A stretch of 64,000 bases of DNA from Channa striata (lineage: Eukaryota; Chordata; Actinopteri; Anabantiformes; Channidae), in NCBI GenBank assembly GCA_033026295.1, contig CM065188.1:15944854-16008853 (forward strand), given 5' to 3'. Positions 35,646 to 50,900 of this stretch are shown piece by piece. The number at the start of each line of letters is the position of its first letter. Position 1 is the first letter of the stretch. The position numbers were made by a program, and so were the translations under genes. The notes beneath the pieces were generated by a model that was not told the DNA's origin, did not search any database, and saw only the letters and a list, made by a program, of their open reading frames with translations.

Positions 35646-38400
35646 ACTGAAAAGCTCCAGGTGGAGAGTGAGTGGTTGTGGCGAGCCTTGCACCATCACG
35701 CACCATCACACACCATCAGCATCGCTGATTGGCTGTTAGAGACGGTGTGAGCCAACAGTTTCCTCAGTTGTCAGACTGACGCTGCCCCGAAACGTCTACA
35801 CAAATTGACGCGTAACATTAACCAGCTTTAGAAATTAATAGGTAAATAGACTAAAGGTTAGGATTTGTTTTAAATGATCTGCTTGTAACAACTGCGTTAC
35901 TTTGACTGCAGTACGCATCAGATGAATTTAGATTTTTGCCTATAACTGATAAATTGCAAGCGTGGAGATGAAATTCTATTTCACAGGAAGTTCACTGGTG
36001 TCCTTTGTTTCCCTCAGTTGAAGCTCATGGACTCGAGGATTTTTGTCACATTTTGTAAAAGTTTACTTTTGTCCCGTAAAAGGTTGATAAACCTTAAATC
36101 CCTTAAAACAGAAGTACCTCAGTTTTGAGACACTTGAGTTCATTTATGATGCTTTCTGCTCCACAACATTTTATAAAAGTTTAGTCCGTTTGCTTCCACA
36201 CACATTATCCTAATAAATGTGATTTTTTTAAATTTTTTTTGATGAAGTGGTGGCTGCTCATGGCCACGTTAATGTCTGTGGGCATATCTGACGCAGGTTG
36301 GAGGTGAACGCTGGGATTTTAAATGAAGCATTTACCGATGATAAAATTGGATCTCTTCTCCGAAACACATGTATCTTTCTGCACAAAATAGGTGTTAAAA
36401 ATTAATCACGTTTTTAAAATAAAAATATCCTTGTTCAGAGTATTTCTATATGAAGGAGTTACTAGTTTACTTTGGTACCTGGTACTTTATTGTCTGTGCT
36501 CCATCAACATCCTCTTGATTTAGTTTTGTTTCTCGTCAGTCTTGATGTCACTATGAAATAATTAATCTTTTTCTGCATCATATATCTCATGTTTTGTGTT
36601 GCATAGAGCGGGTCTGGATAATTCATAACCTAGAAATAGCTGAGATTTCAGTAAGACGAGTGACTCAGTTGGATGAGCTGTTTAAATAAATGAAGGTGGT
36701 GTTGCTTTAAGTGTTTACAGCTATGACGTCTTTGCTTTGGAATTTTCATGTGTTTTCAGAGTTTTATAGAGAGTCACAGCAATAAGGTTAAAATGAGCAT
36801 TAATTTGGTATTACAGATGGCTTTGTATTGCGATTTAGTAAAATTGTACATGATTTTGTTTTTGTTTTTTTTACAAATTTGCTGCTGTCACAATCATGCA
36901 AAAATTATAGGAAGTGAATGTTGCTCAAAGGCAAGACAAGCATATTCCTCTGCAACATTCATATCAGTCGCATTAGTTTCAGACTCTACTTGAAGTATTT
37001 GACTGGATGTTTAAATGAAACAAACTTTTCTGCTCAGCATCTATTTTATGTTTCAGAAACAAAGCTCAAATGTTTTGGAGGCGGAACGTTTTGGCAAGAT
37101 TCAGCTTAATAATGGCAAGTATTAATTACACCTATAAGTGTAAGTCTGGGGTCCTGGGGGCGTGGCTCCGAGCCCGTGGACGCCCCCTGGCGGTCAAATA
37201 CAACATCTGGCCTTTAAGGTCGTGGAGCTTTTCTCTGCTGCTGTGAACTGCTGGATTTCTTTCTGTCTTTTGTTAGAGAAGTGCAAATGTTCACAAGAAA
37301 AGCTGTAGTGAAACATACAGTGTTCACAGACATGCAGAGTAGGCAGTGATTTTTCATCAGGACGAAGCTGGTCCTAAATGTCCACTCAAAAACTGGTAGG
37401 ACACCGCATGGAAGTAGTATAATAACATATAGTATAATAACTAGTCCTGAATTTCTGTAGGAATTGAAATTTATACACGTTAAATAAGAGCAAAGCATGT
37501 TCTCATTTTTGGGAAAGTTGAGATTGTTGTTGAAATTGTTATCTGAAACAGAACAAAGGAAAGTTGTTTGACAGCCTCATGTAACTTGTATTTTGTGAAT
37601 GTAAGATTAGCGGTTGATGGCTTCAGCACAGCTCAGAGACACGTTTATGTTGACATCACCGTCCCTTCCAATTACACTTTTTAATCTTTTTAAACCGTTT
37701 TTAATCAGGTTTCCACACTCTTACCTCAGAGCTTTGGTTTGGTTGCCAAGTAACGTGCTTAGTTTGGAATCATCCAGAACATCATTTGCTTATTAATACT
37801 GATTTTGCCCCGTCGTGACTTTTTCCAGTATGTTGTGGGCATCAAAATCTAAAACTGCTCATATTTTCAACAAACAATTAGCTTGGTCAGTGAAAACGCT
37901 CAATCTTTGCACTGTAGTGACAAATAACACATTTTAGTTTTTATTGCATTTTATAAAAATACCTGGAAATGAGATTTGTTAAAAAAAGGCCTCGAAATGA
38001 TCTTACAACATAATTTTTGTAGAATCAGCTTTCATCCCTTATATGTTACTAAATTTAGATTTTTATGATCGGTTGCTTCCTCTGAAAGGATGAAATGAAT
38101 TATAGTTGGTTAAAGTCTTCGACACCAATAAACTACGAAATAAAATGACAGAAACCAGAGCAGAACTTCTGTTTTTAATGTTTCAAAAGCCTGTTTTTTA
38201 ACTATCTTAACAGAAATGTGATTTCAGATGAAGTAACTCATTGAATGATCAGAGGTTGTTCGCTGCTGGCGGCCTTTCATTATCAGTGTTTGTCAGGTCT
38301 GGAGGAAAGAATAATCCTAATTAAAGGCGTTGGCTGTGGTAAAGACAGCTTTTAAGCACAGCTCGGTTAGTTTTGTCCATACAAAACATGCGAGGGGTTA
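35646..38400. other. Intergenic region, ptp4a1 and col9a1 convergent
   Basis: AT-rich. It contains repeat B copy 2 (36590-36785) and a small GC-rich insert with CGCCCCCTGGCGG at about 37140-37200. No gene is supported; the short ORFs lack splice or family support. Confidence 0.6.
36590..36785 (+). repeat. Dispersed repeat B, copy 2
   Basis: Diverged copy of 34010-34215 in direct orientation, about 2.6 kb downstream, beyond the end of ptp4a1. Terminal repeats and coding capacity were not recognised. Confidence 0.75.
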
Positions 38401-38410
38401 TCAAAATGTG

Positions 38411-38416
38411 TTTATT
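38411..38416 (-). terminator. col9a1: col9a1 polyadenylation signal
   Basis: AATAAA on the minus strand, 573 nt past the TGA at 38989. It defines a probable 3' UTR of about 590 nt with no other visible feature. Confidence 0.55.
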
Positions 38417-38988
38417 TCCTCCTTTGTACAACTCGAAGACGTCACGTCAATCGTTGATATAATAAATAAGAAGTCATAAAACAGTCACGACAGAGAAAAT
38501 GCCGAACGTGGCACATTTAAAGGCAAACGCACGAAAGTGGATAAATACCAAAGAAACTCTGAAACAAAATGTCCGTTACCCAGCAGTATAATATGCGTAT
38601 TGACACATTTACATAAACACACAGACTTTCAGACTCGTCTTCTTGTTGCTAGGACAGAAATGGGGCTGGAAGGTTTGTACATACACAGTGACGTTTCACC
38701 TTCTTAAAGATACGGACTGCTCCTTTAGGTTGTACAGTACAGACAGAGCAAACATTGAGGTAAACAGTTTTTGTCTTTTTTTGGAAAGGCTTCAAAGGCT
38801 GGTGCTTGGTGTTCAGTGTCCAGCGTAATGGCATTTCTTCAAAGATGGCTTCATGAGTAAAAATAAAAAATCAATTTCCAAACGAGCAAATCAAGAAAAC
38901 TTAAAAACCAAGTCACTAAACCCAAACGGGCAATTCTGGTTTCTCCTCCAGTCTCTCAGTTTCCCTCCTCTTCAGCTCCGGCCCCGGC

Positions 38989-41900
38989 TCAGAAGTCACC
39001 AGGCCCCTTCACATTGGAGCTCTTTCCTGGTGGTGGTGGCCCCACTGGCAGGACGCACTGTGAAGGCTCACAGTAACCGTTCAGACCGGCAGGACCAGGG
39101 GGCCCAGGGACGCCAGGAACACCAGCAACTCCACGAGTTCCCTTCTCTCCGTCGCGTCCGTCTTTGCCATAAGCTGGTCGGCCTGGGTCACCTGAAAGAC
39201 GACACAAAGGGAAATTAACAAGGGGAAAGGTGATAGTGTCTTCTAGCAGCCCCCAGGACCTGCTGCTAAACCAAAAAGATCAGAAGGCCGACAAGGTACA
39301 GAACTTCAAGTACTTTCAGGTCTTTAGAGACTTGTCCATTCAGGAAGACATCCACAATTTGTCCCAAATTAATCCTGCAGCTTAGCAGTGAGCCCAAACC
39401 TGCAGGTGGACTCATGGAGAACTACTTTCAGCGACAAGAACTTGGCCTGGTCCCCACTGAGTTCTGACCTGAGTCCGTCTGGGATTACATGAAGATACAG
39501 CAAGGCCTGGGGCCCCAAGACATGTGCCGAGTTCTACCTACCTGTCAGGTAGCTTCAAAAAACTGTGTAAGTGTATTAAGGAGACGAGGGACTTTTTTCA
39601 GCAATATTCAACACACGGACAAAATCTCACCCAGGTTGAACTACATTGGAAGTTTTATTGTAGTTGCCATTGTAGTTTGGCTTTTATGGTGGTCCCACCA
39701 GCGTCACACTGCATGAAACTGTCCTGGAGACGCTGTTCACTGAATACAGCTGGTACTTGATTCACACGCATCACAGTAGAGACAGTAGTCTGACTCAGAG
39801 TTGACATATACCTGGTAAACCTGGGGCACCAGGCTCTCCTTTGGGTCCTCTCGCGGTGGGCCCTCTGTCCCCTCTGTCCCCCTGGTCACCTGCAGAGTAA
39901 ACACATATGTATGTATTTGTTAAAACACATGAGATAAAGGTAAAGTAAACTGGTCCCTCGGGGTGAGTCGGACCCCAGCAGCAAAGAAGAGTTTGACAGT
40001 TCAGTTACAGTTACTGTTGATTTAAGGAGAGAACTACCTGAATTATATATTAAGGTGCAGGAGAGGAAATTTGGTTTGTAAAAGCTTCATTTCTGACATT
40101 ACTGACCAGTGGTTGATAAAACACTCTGAGCTTCTATTAAGTAAAATTGTAGTAGATAAAAGTGCTGCATTGGAAACTGTGCATTAATAGTAGGACTAAT
40201 TTTTGCTACAATTTCCATGGAAACCATGGATTTGTGCAGTATAATATGGGATATTCAGTTACATGGTTTGATATTTATTGATGCCTTACCGTTTGACTAT
40301 ATTAATACAGATGAATTGTCGACTATATTATGTGTCAAAAATGTGCGTATGTCTCTAGCTTTCGTTGCATCACATACACCACGTCACTCTCTCGCACTCA
40401 TAACTGCCTTACGTACCTTAGTTCTTGTGCAGATCAGCACAAACTGTCCCTGATTGACTTCGTGTCCCACAGGGTCGGGGGATTGAGTCTAGCAACGTTT
40501 CTACTCGTGTGTTCGTGTGGTCACTGAATCTCACCTCTGGGTCCTTTACGACCTATTAAACCAGGCGGACCCTTCAGACCAGGCAGTCCTCGTGATCCGG
40601 GGTGTCCGGGGAAACCGTGCTCTCCGGTGGGGCCTGGAGGTCCAGGTGGACCAGGGGGACCTGGCAACCCAGCGATGCCTGAGTCAGGTCGGCTCAGGCT
40701 GGCTGCTAGCTGGGCCAGCTGCTCTGTGACAGGAAGACGTGCTTTACGTTTCACTTTTCATCATTCGATGACACAAAAGAACATCTGCGACAACTTAGGA
40801 CGTTAACATTCACACTGTCCTTAGAATAGACCTGGGGACAGACAGGACAGTTCACACCACAGACATCTAGGCTCTGACAGAGGGGGCACGTGACTGAAAC
40901 TGTGTGGCTTGATTGGTCGACAGTCTCAGGCATAGATATTAAACGTATTATTTGAGCAGCAGAGACCAGATCTTTGGACTAAAGCCTCTGCTGTGTGTAA
41001 AATCCAAACACCACAAAGCCAATGAGTTAACTGCCGATATGACACTTACCTTGCATCACCCTCATGCAGACGTCTTTAATGTGTCTGTCTGTTGGCGCCT
41101 TTCCCTGCACAAAGATCGTTTACAGCTTTACACACAAAAGCGTCTTGACGTGTCAAATTTTGAAATGACAAAAATATGCTTTTTCATCACCATAATGTTT
41201 ACATACTGTAATACTGCAAACATCCTTCATCGGAAAGGAATTTGTTCACTTTTTATGCCAACTTTGTTATCCATAATTTTCATTGTTTTACTATAATTTT
41301 ATTTCTTATAATAATAAAAAACAAACTTTTGTACTAGTTAAATTTCATTGTGGTAGGTTTGCGTCAAAAATCAAATAGACAAAACACAAGCAAATAAAAA
41401 AAAACCTCAAACAACGTTGCTTCAAAAAGCCACAACATGGCAGAAATGTCTCCAGAGCCACTAAAAATACACGTGCATCAGATTTTACTGGCCCCAGGAA
41501 ACGTTCCTGTGACAGTGGTCTACAATGGTTCCACAGGACACTAAAAGGCGAGACCATCCTTGTTGCCATGGCTTCAAATTAATGTAACTTTTTGAAAACT
41601 ACGCTGATGATTAATATTAACCTAGTGTTAGCGTTTGTCTAATTAACGTCCTGCTGACGTAATGAATCGTGTTTTTAGCTGCTGGCTGTGGCTTTTTGCT
41701 GCATGTTTCTTGATGCTGCGCCTCTCTTGTCTTATTGTTGTTTTATTAATATTTGCTTGCGTTTTCCCATTCTCAGTGCTGTGAGCTCTCGGGGCCACCG
41801 TACGCCTCAGTGGCACACAGAAGGATGCAAGGTAAAATACTCGTAGTATTTAATTCCACAAAACTCGTTTACATTTTCTGCTTATTCCTGGTCAAATATT

Positions 41901-44900
41901 TATGTATAAGAATATTTTTCAAATTTATTTCTTTGTACCAACAGTTAAATTGGAGCCCTGCAAACGGATCCATTGTTCTTCATTTGTGCGAGCAAACCAT
42001 CAATAATCTGACATGAGAGGCCTCTCACCGCTGGTCCCTGTGCTCCCGGCAGCCCAGGTACCCCCCTGTCTCCCTGCATGCCTCGTGGTCCCGCCTGGCC
42101 CAGTTTGCCCTCTTTGCCCGGCAGTCCTCGGCTGCCCTCAGGTCCTCTACTCCCCGTCTCTCCTGGTGGTCCAGTCTGTGAGCAGCAAAAAGCACCGTAT
42201 TCAAAGGAACGTCAAGGACTAATAATGTGGGTAAGAGTTTAAACGTACGTCAGTAACATTAACAAACAGTTTTTGGTCTGAAAGCATGAATGAAGTTCTC
42301 AAAAGGTTCATGGAATTAATTTAGGTGACGCTTCATGTGCATTTTAGAAAAGACAAAACTGGGGTGGAAAGCTGCTCTTCGCTGTGCTCGCCTGCAGGGT
42401 TTAACCAGATCTGCAGCAAATAGACGCTAATACGTCCCAAACTCAACGGAACCTCTAAGATTCCATTAAAAAGCTTTTATGTAACACATGAAACAACACA
42501 TCACACTCTCCTACTACACGATTATGGGACATGCGACTCTATGAAGCTGTAACACGTTGAAGTGGGATGTGATGCCGTGTCTGAGTGAACGTACCGATCC
42601 TTTCTCTCCGGGTTCGCCTTCTTCGCCCTGACAACAGATAAAAATAACTTATTACATACACAGTTTCATCAGGACCTGAGCTTCCCTGGACAAAACACAC
42701 ACAGTTTGTGTATGTCGCCTTTTCATATCTGTCACATTGATTTGCTCGTCACTCACCACGTCCCCTTTCTCTCCTGCGGTTCCTTCAGCACCTGGAGGTC
42801 CCTAAACAAAAAGATGCATGTCAGATTTTTGACTTGTACAGTTTGAAAGCAGGTTGACGATGACGTGACAGGTACCTGCTCTCCTTTGGGCCCGTTTAGA
42901 CCAACTCCACCCTGAGAACAAAGAACATAATTGCGACTATTATCATCAGTTCATAGACGTTGTTGGAGTAAAATCACATTTTCTTTCTTCCTTACATGTT
43001 ATACATTTGTGTATATGATGATGCAACTTGTTGAGGTTAGTTTTTTTCATCAACATATTCTCAGTCTAGGGTTTTAATTTTACTTCACAGCCTTTCACCA
43101 AACTAAAGATAAAGAACCTTTTAGATCATCTACTTGTCAACACGATTAAACACTTGTAATTTATAGCTCTACGAGTGTTTGCTCTTTGGAGCCTGCATCT
43201 GCCTCGTCTGATGATTACTACATCAGCTCCTGATTGAACATTTCTGACCAACTTATTAAAAAGTCACTCGTAGCTGCTCAAATTTTTGTCTGCGTCACAC
43301 ATGAAGCTGAAGTGAGTTGGAATTGTCCTTTCATTTTGGTGTCATTACTTTTCTATCTTGTGCCACCTTGCGTGTCTTACCCTGTCCCCCTTCTGGCCAC
43401 GATAGCCAGCAGGGCCAGGAAGTCCTGGAAGGCCCGGGTTCCCTTTGCTTCCCTGTTAAAATACACACACATTAAAGCACACACACTCAGCTCGACCTGA
43501 ATCACAACAGAAGGTCGACTGTGCGACGCTCATGAAGCAAACGGCGTCTTTTACCACATCTACTCTACACATCTTCTGATTCACATCGTCTGAACGGTGA
43601 GACTAAGCCCCCCCTGCCATCCAACCCCCTTCACATGTTTCTGGGTGTATGTGTGGGTACTGTTTTTCGGTACAGTGAGGCGACCAGGTTGAGGTATTCC
43701 TGGGAACAGAGAGCTCTTTCAGGGCTTCTCAGCTTCTTTTCCTGCCCCAAATCCCCCCTGAGCCGCCGAAAAACCCCGTGGGACATCGGATTTCTGGAAC
43801 AACAGGCCATTCATGCCGGCTCACGGCTGGATTAGAGACTTAACCACAGGGACAGAAGTTCATAAAGTCCTGCCACTCTTTAGCAAAGCGCAAAACATGA
43901 TTCCCCCACTTCCCTGTATGAATACAACACGTTGAGGGTTGTAGTATCCACGCTTCGTGTCTCAGGACTCTGATCTTTTAAATGAGTCCAGGTTTGCTTT
44001 TCAGTCTTTAAATATCCAGCAGAACTACTCATGCTGAGCAGGTTGTGTTCGACCAGCTTCCCCAGAACATCTCCACAACAACTTCTAGACAGTTTATACA
44101 AATTAGCCGTATGTTGTACTACAAGCTTGAATGTTTTGCTTCATAAAACTTTGTTCACTATCAGCAATTTATCTAATTATCCAACTGTCCTCGTAGCTTA
44201 ATAGAAAATCTGATCTTGTTGCAAGAAGCCTTATTTGTGGCGACAAGGTTGCAACCAAACCTCACGATGCTGATTGACTTTGTCTTCCCCACTTCCTGTT
44301 TCCTATTGGCTGAACACACCTGATCCAGGTGTGGTGGGTAGTGCAGAGCTAGTTGGAATACAAGCAAAGCTGTGGTCCAGGATTGAGGTCTGCTGACCTA
44401 CAAGAGTAAAATAGCGCCCCCACTCAGGACACTAGGTGTCTGTAGATATCGTGCCCCTTTTGGTGCCACGCATCAAAAGTGGCAAATGTAACAGTTGTTT
44501 GCCCACAAACACTCCGAAACTCTGGAGTATGACTGTGCAAACACAGCGGGGTGGTGAAGGTTTGACACGAAGACACCAGGGCTCAGTTAGATTAGAACGA
44601 GCGACTAAGTAACGTGGTTACATGTTGTTAAATTGTGCTGATCTCGTCCATCCAAAGCAGTCGAGTCCTGGCACAAGTTTATGTTTTACTTGTTTACAAT
44701 AAAACAAAGTAATCATTCAGGTTATTTATGTTATAAAATAACATTTGTCAATATATCATAATTGATTTAGAATTTCCATAATTTTTTACCTCATAAATCT
44801 AGTATCAGTGGATCATTTCAAGTTAAGTTTGACTCTAACTGGACTTTGGGATCCCACAGGGTTTTGTATTCAGACCACAGCTGCTTGTGACTTTCCTGAT

Positions 44901-47900
44901 GTTGCCTGTATTTTAAATATAGTTGTATGAAAATAATGATATCTTGTGTGTTGGATTGAGATTTGGTTTGGATTCTTCATGCACCTAAACCTCCACCTGC
45001 CATCTTTTTCTGTCTGCACATGCTTGAATGTTTGTGTTTGTCACCACAGTGTGTGAGTGAATGTCACTTTTCCAAGTCTCTGATCCCGTATAAATTCAAG
45101 CTCAAATTAAACTCCACAATTATTCACAAAATCGCTGATTTACACGTATGGTCTTCACATTAGACAGACTCTCTGTCTGGTCTTACCCTGGCTCCTGGTA
45201 CACCTGGAGGCCCGTCAGGTCCTTTTTCTCCTCTTTCACCCTAAAGCAAAGAAAAAAATGTGCCAAGATGCACCATCACAAAATATTATATACTGTAAAC
45301 GATGAAAGGTGTTCAAAAACATTAATAATAGATGTTAATGTTAAAGTGCAGTGTTTTTGCTTATTTGTCATCCTGCTTGACCTTGAGAATGAATATCAAA
45401 TTATCTGGTGTCATTGCAGTGGTTCATCAGTTCGGCAAATCAGTTGTATTCTATTTTTACCTGGGTCTGTTCTGATCAGGTTCATACAAGCTGCGACTTA
45501 CTCTGGGATATCAGTCTTAGTCTGGTCTTAACATCAGTCTTAACAAGGTGAGCAGCTCTTAAGGAAATTCAACAACACGAAAACTGTATCATGCAGTGGA
45601 TTTCAAGCACTCACTGGTCCTCCTCTGGCTCCGACTGGTCCCACCTCTCCCTGCTCCCCACGCTCCCCCTGGAAACAAATGAGATGATAAATCATCATCA
45701 TTAGAGCTTCAGAGATCATACATGTTTGTGACATATTGTAGGTTTAATCATAGGTAACTCACTTGTTTGCCTGGAGATCCCATCAGTCCTACAACTCCTG
45801 GATCACCTGCGTTACCCTGGGGCAAAAGGTCGGTTGGTTAGTGGATTTTCCTGAGGCTGTTATTAGAAGTATATCACCGTTATGTGTGATGTTATTCAGT
45901 GTATGTACCTTCCCACCACCGTGTCCCTTTGGTCCATTCGCTCCTGGCACACCCTACAGGCACAAATAGATATCAAACATCAACACCTGGGCTCAAATTT
46001 ATACCTACTGGGAGGATCGGGGGTCAGAAGTCACTTACAGGAAGTCCTTGAAGGCCAGCATCACCTGGAGCTCCATCTTTTCCTGGAAGACCCTGAAAAC
46101 AATTAAAATTTCAGATATAGACAGTGGTGGACCGTGTAGGCAGGATCAGTTTTAGGGTACTTTCACTTTGTTGCCCTCGCTCGGGGGGCTCCTTTGAGGG
46201 CATATTTTTGAATTTGCTCTGCTGTGGCAGCAAAAGAGTGAAAAATGTATCACGCTTGTTTAAAAAAAGTGGGGGCACTTTGATAGATTTGGTTCCCATT
46301 TAAGGTCCAGTTGGAGGGCAGATGGGCAGCTGGTTGCCTCTCCTGTCCCCTATAGACATGGGGTATTTACATGAGTTCTGTCTCCACCTTAAAACATTCT
46401 TCTTTACTAAGTTACTGTAAATTGTTTTTTAGGGAAAATTACACAAATAGTCTATACTACTGTAAAATACAAAAAACAGCCTACCCTGGACCCTGGCAGT
46501 CCTGGTATACCCTCACGGCCATCTGGACCAGGAAGGCCCTATTGACAGGAGAAAGAACAACGTCAAGCAGCAAATACGTGGATTCTAAAAATTGTTGAAA
46601 GTTGAAAGTTGTGGAAGGTTGATTGATTGGTTATTTGATCAAACAGATGCTCACAGGCCCTCCTTTTGGCCCCGGCAGTCCTCTGATTCCAGACACACCT
46701 GGATCCCCCTACAGAGAAACATTAAATAAGCCTGATGACAGCGTGATAATTATGCTCATGACTAATTCACATTTTTAAAAACGAAAGATCTACTCCAGCT
46801 GCTGCAGAGTTGTCTGAAGCAGCATTTGCGCCATTTACAGTTGGGAAATAAACGTAGACACATTTTGTTCCTAAAGGTAAATGAGGCCAATAAATACACA
46901 TTCTTGTGTCCTATTAGCTTTTATTTCTGAACCTAAATTCCTGGCTGCAACTTTTCACAACATCTATTTATAAGTCTCAGTGGGAAAAGGATGTTAAGAG
47001 ACACAATCCACCTACATGGATTCAGCTCTTTCTCACTGTTACGGTTTGTGTCTGATCAGTGTTTGTGGTCTTACCGACACGCCCCGAGGCCCGACTTCAC
47101 CTGTGAGTCCTCTTTGTCCTGGATCACCCTAAAAAAGTCATCAGTTCTTATGAGTAATCTGTCAACGAGGAAACAGCAGTGATAAGTGATAAGTAGAACG
47201 GGAAACTCACTGGGGCTCCCAGGACACCCTGTGGACCTGGGTCGCCCGACTTTCCACGAAGTCCCTGTTTGAAGAGATGAAATATGTAATAGTTAGATAT
47301 GAACATTAGAGATTTACAGTCCGGCTTGTCTTTTGAATAATAAAATAAAGATATCATTAATTAATGGGCCATAGTCATTGAAAACATCCAAGCTAAAAAG
47401 CCTCGGATCTGTAAACGGCACCAAAATGGCCGCTGGATTACAATTAGTACGATTGTTTGGGTTCGATTTGCGTCTTTAATGTCACTTGTCAAATATCAGA
47501 CTCGGGTCACAATGACAGCTAGAGGATGATGTTTCACACTGGACTCGACCTCGAGTCTCGTGGGAAAGTCCTCTGCTGTCTCTTAGTTTATTTTTTAAAT
47601 TTAGGTCGTTCTTACTTGCGTTTTTCAAATTACAGGTTGGGAACAGGTGATGGGCAATGATGACGTGACTTCCGCCAGATAGTTTATTGCAATGTGTTAC
47701 AACAGTTTGGAATTGTGAAGTTCTTGTTGTTATTATTTCCAATCGTAAGAACTTCCATTATTATCAAAAGTTTTTTAATCAGGATTTTCAGTTTAACACC
47801 TCTGTATTTATTTTTCACTTTGAGTGTGTTTGTTTAAGGCTTTTATTGTGAAATTTCACATCTGGACGATTCCTCACTGGCTAATGCTACAAATGATGCT

Positions 47901-50900
47901 ACAAATCTCTTTTGTGTTTCACGCATAACCGTGTGACATTTGGGCTCAAAATAACCGGATGCTGTTTCGTCTTACCCTGTCCCCTTTGGAGCCCATTATT
48001 CCTGGCAGGCCTCTTTTTCCACCTGGGCCCTAAAATTACTCAGCGGACAGAGAAAACACACAGAAAAGTCCCATGTTATTATGTGTGAGTGTGCAGAGAC
48101 GTCTGACTAGAAGCAGGCCCAAAGCGAAGGGACCTTTCACTTGGACAGTTGTGAGAGTCTGGTAAAATATTTTACTGGCAGTCCCGGAGCTCCGACTTCT
48201 CCCGGCGGACCCTGATCGCCCTCGTCCCCCTGAAAACGACAGCATCCAGTTGGGGGATGATTTGACACATAGCATAGTGTATGTATCTGTTAAAGACCAG
48301 CTGCTGAGCACCATGTTACCTTGTGGCCTTGTCTTCCGGGCTCACCCGATTCACCCTTAACACCTTTGTGCCCCTACAGACACAAACAGAGGTGAGTTTC
48401 ACAAACGTTTCACATCGGCGAACATCAATGAGCGAAGACTCATGAGAAGCAACTCACTTTCATGCCGGGGAGGCCAGAATGTCCGTTTAGACCAGCTGGG
48501 CAGGCGCTGGGACACTGAAAAACACAACAGCCTGTTTGAGGTCATGGAAGAGCCCTGCCACCAGGGGGCTCCACTCATCGTAGCACCCAATGGCAATCAC
48601 CAGGGTTTTTAAATGTCACCCACAAAAAATGTAGAGTTTGGGATCTCGCCAACAGTGATGTGACGTGGCCAAAGAGGTGAAATGGAATTAAGTACATTTA
48701 CTCAAGCACTCTACGTATGTGTAATTCAAAGAATTTAAAAAGGAGAAACTCTTGGTAAAAGAGTTTTACATCAGTAAGTCAGTCAGACTGATGCCCAGGA
48801 AAATCCCTTTCTTAGTCGAGTACGTGTACTTGAGTTTGTATTTTGAAGACGTACTTTTGTCATGTAGTACTTTTGATACTTATACACAAAGTTATGAAAT
48901 CCTTCTCGTTCATTCTGAACAAACTTACCAGGTCCTCGCCTTGATACACGCCCGGAGGTCCCTACACGAAATGAAACATAATGTAACTGAGCTTAAATCA
49001 AGCTGCACTCATAGTCGTTCTTTAGTGTCGCTCACTTAACAGAGAAACTTCCCCGTGAAACTTCAGTGGCTTAATCTTAATCATCAGTGGACAAAGAAAC
49101 TGTAATATTTACCCGAGGCCCAGCAGGACCAGGAAGACCCACTTGTCCTCTCCTGCCTCTGTCCCCCTGAGAGGAGTTCAGGATGTTTATTAGCAATGGA
49201 AACAATTTAATTTATTTCAATACATACAATTAGAAGATTCATATACTCACAGAGGGTCCAACTTTACCCAGTTCACCTGGAAGTCCATCTGTCCCAGGAA
49301 TTCCCTGTTAGCAAAGCAAACATGTCAGAACGGTAAAAAAATCTTCACAATCAGCCACGTTCCTATGACACGATGCGTCGTAGTGTCCTGTCCTTGAACT
49401 TGTTGATCAAAACTTGATGTGCAGGTTAAATTAAAATAAAAAAAGCATAATTTCATTACTGATTCGCTCTGGACTGAAATGTCCCCGTGTGCAGGAGACG
49501 ACATGTTAATTAAAGTTATTAGATTTTACTGTAAAGTCACTTTGTGCAACCCGGAACCCTGCGTTATCACGTAAGGCTCATCGTCAAGTGTTGTTAGGGA
49601 GTACCGTCAATTTTAAATTGAAAAGTTGGAAATCATTCAAGTTTTTTTTCATGAAAGGGAAGAATATTTAACATTAAATATCTAAGTATAAAATCTTTTG
49701 TTGGTCTGTTGTTCGTCAGTGTCGCCGTGTGTTTGCTGGGAAATAACATTGACTTGCATGTCACTTTATCATTTTGTTCTGTTGTGTTGTGTTTTTCCTT
49801 TCTGCCGACAATACTTGTTATGTACATTTTTGTAGAGGTTGAGTTGGATCTTTTGATTATTGTGTTTTGCAAATTAGCTCTAAAAAGCTGCTGGATTCAA
49901 ATTAAGCCCATTTGGATCTAATGACCCGGCAGCACAGACCATCATTACCCAGGAGAAGTGGTTCTGTTGGAGTTCTGTGTAATATGTGGTGAATGTAAGC
50001 CAATGTAAGCCAATGAGTGTTTGGTTTGTGCTTTCACGCTCAGTGTTGGAACATTGTGATCGATTTCTCACGTTCATTAATTCTAGATATTTTCTTTGTG
50101 CAGCATTGTGCAATATTATATATATGTATAATTCATAATGTCAGCGGTACTCACGTCAAGCCCATCAGGTCCTGTGCCCTGAGCGGGAGAAAGAAATGAT
50201 CAAATCATGGTGTGACTGATCAGAGGTAATAAAGGTGGATCAGTACTGACGCTACAAACAGAAGCAGCCTCATTCTGCTGTAGTTCAACTCACAGATGTG
50301 GGATAATTGAAATACATGTAGTTAAACCAACATGTGGATTGAACATTAGAACAAATTAATAAAATAAAACACAAAATCAGGTGGTATCAGTGTAAAACTT
50401 GAATTCTTGTTGTTGGACAGACATGCAGCCTGGGTTCAGACTAAACCAGCTCACGTTAAGGAGAATGAGGTTATTGTTTGCACTTACAGGCTCGCCCGCA
50501 GGCCCCCGTGCGCCGGGATCCCCCTGAAACACAGAAGAAACACGATCTGGCTTCAGATCCCTGCTCTGCAGAAAGAGCTGAACTAGTTCCAGCCCAGTGA
50601 AAACAGGTTGGTTCCAAAGTCGCAGATGTTTGAGATTCAACAGACTTCAGTGAAACTCACAAAATCATAAACTTACTTTAGACCCTTTGGGGCCGACTGG
50701 GCCTGGATCACCAGGAGGTCCAACTGGTCCCTACAAGAGACGACAGGAAGTCCTTTAACAGTAACAGGCACGTCCATGCTGTTGCTGACATCTCAGTCAA
50801 CCTCAAATGACACAGTTTAGCACTGGTGTGCAGGTGGTGGGCACATGCAGATTCTCAGTGACTCAGACTGCGTTCTGTCTCATAACTTTATGCATTTTTA

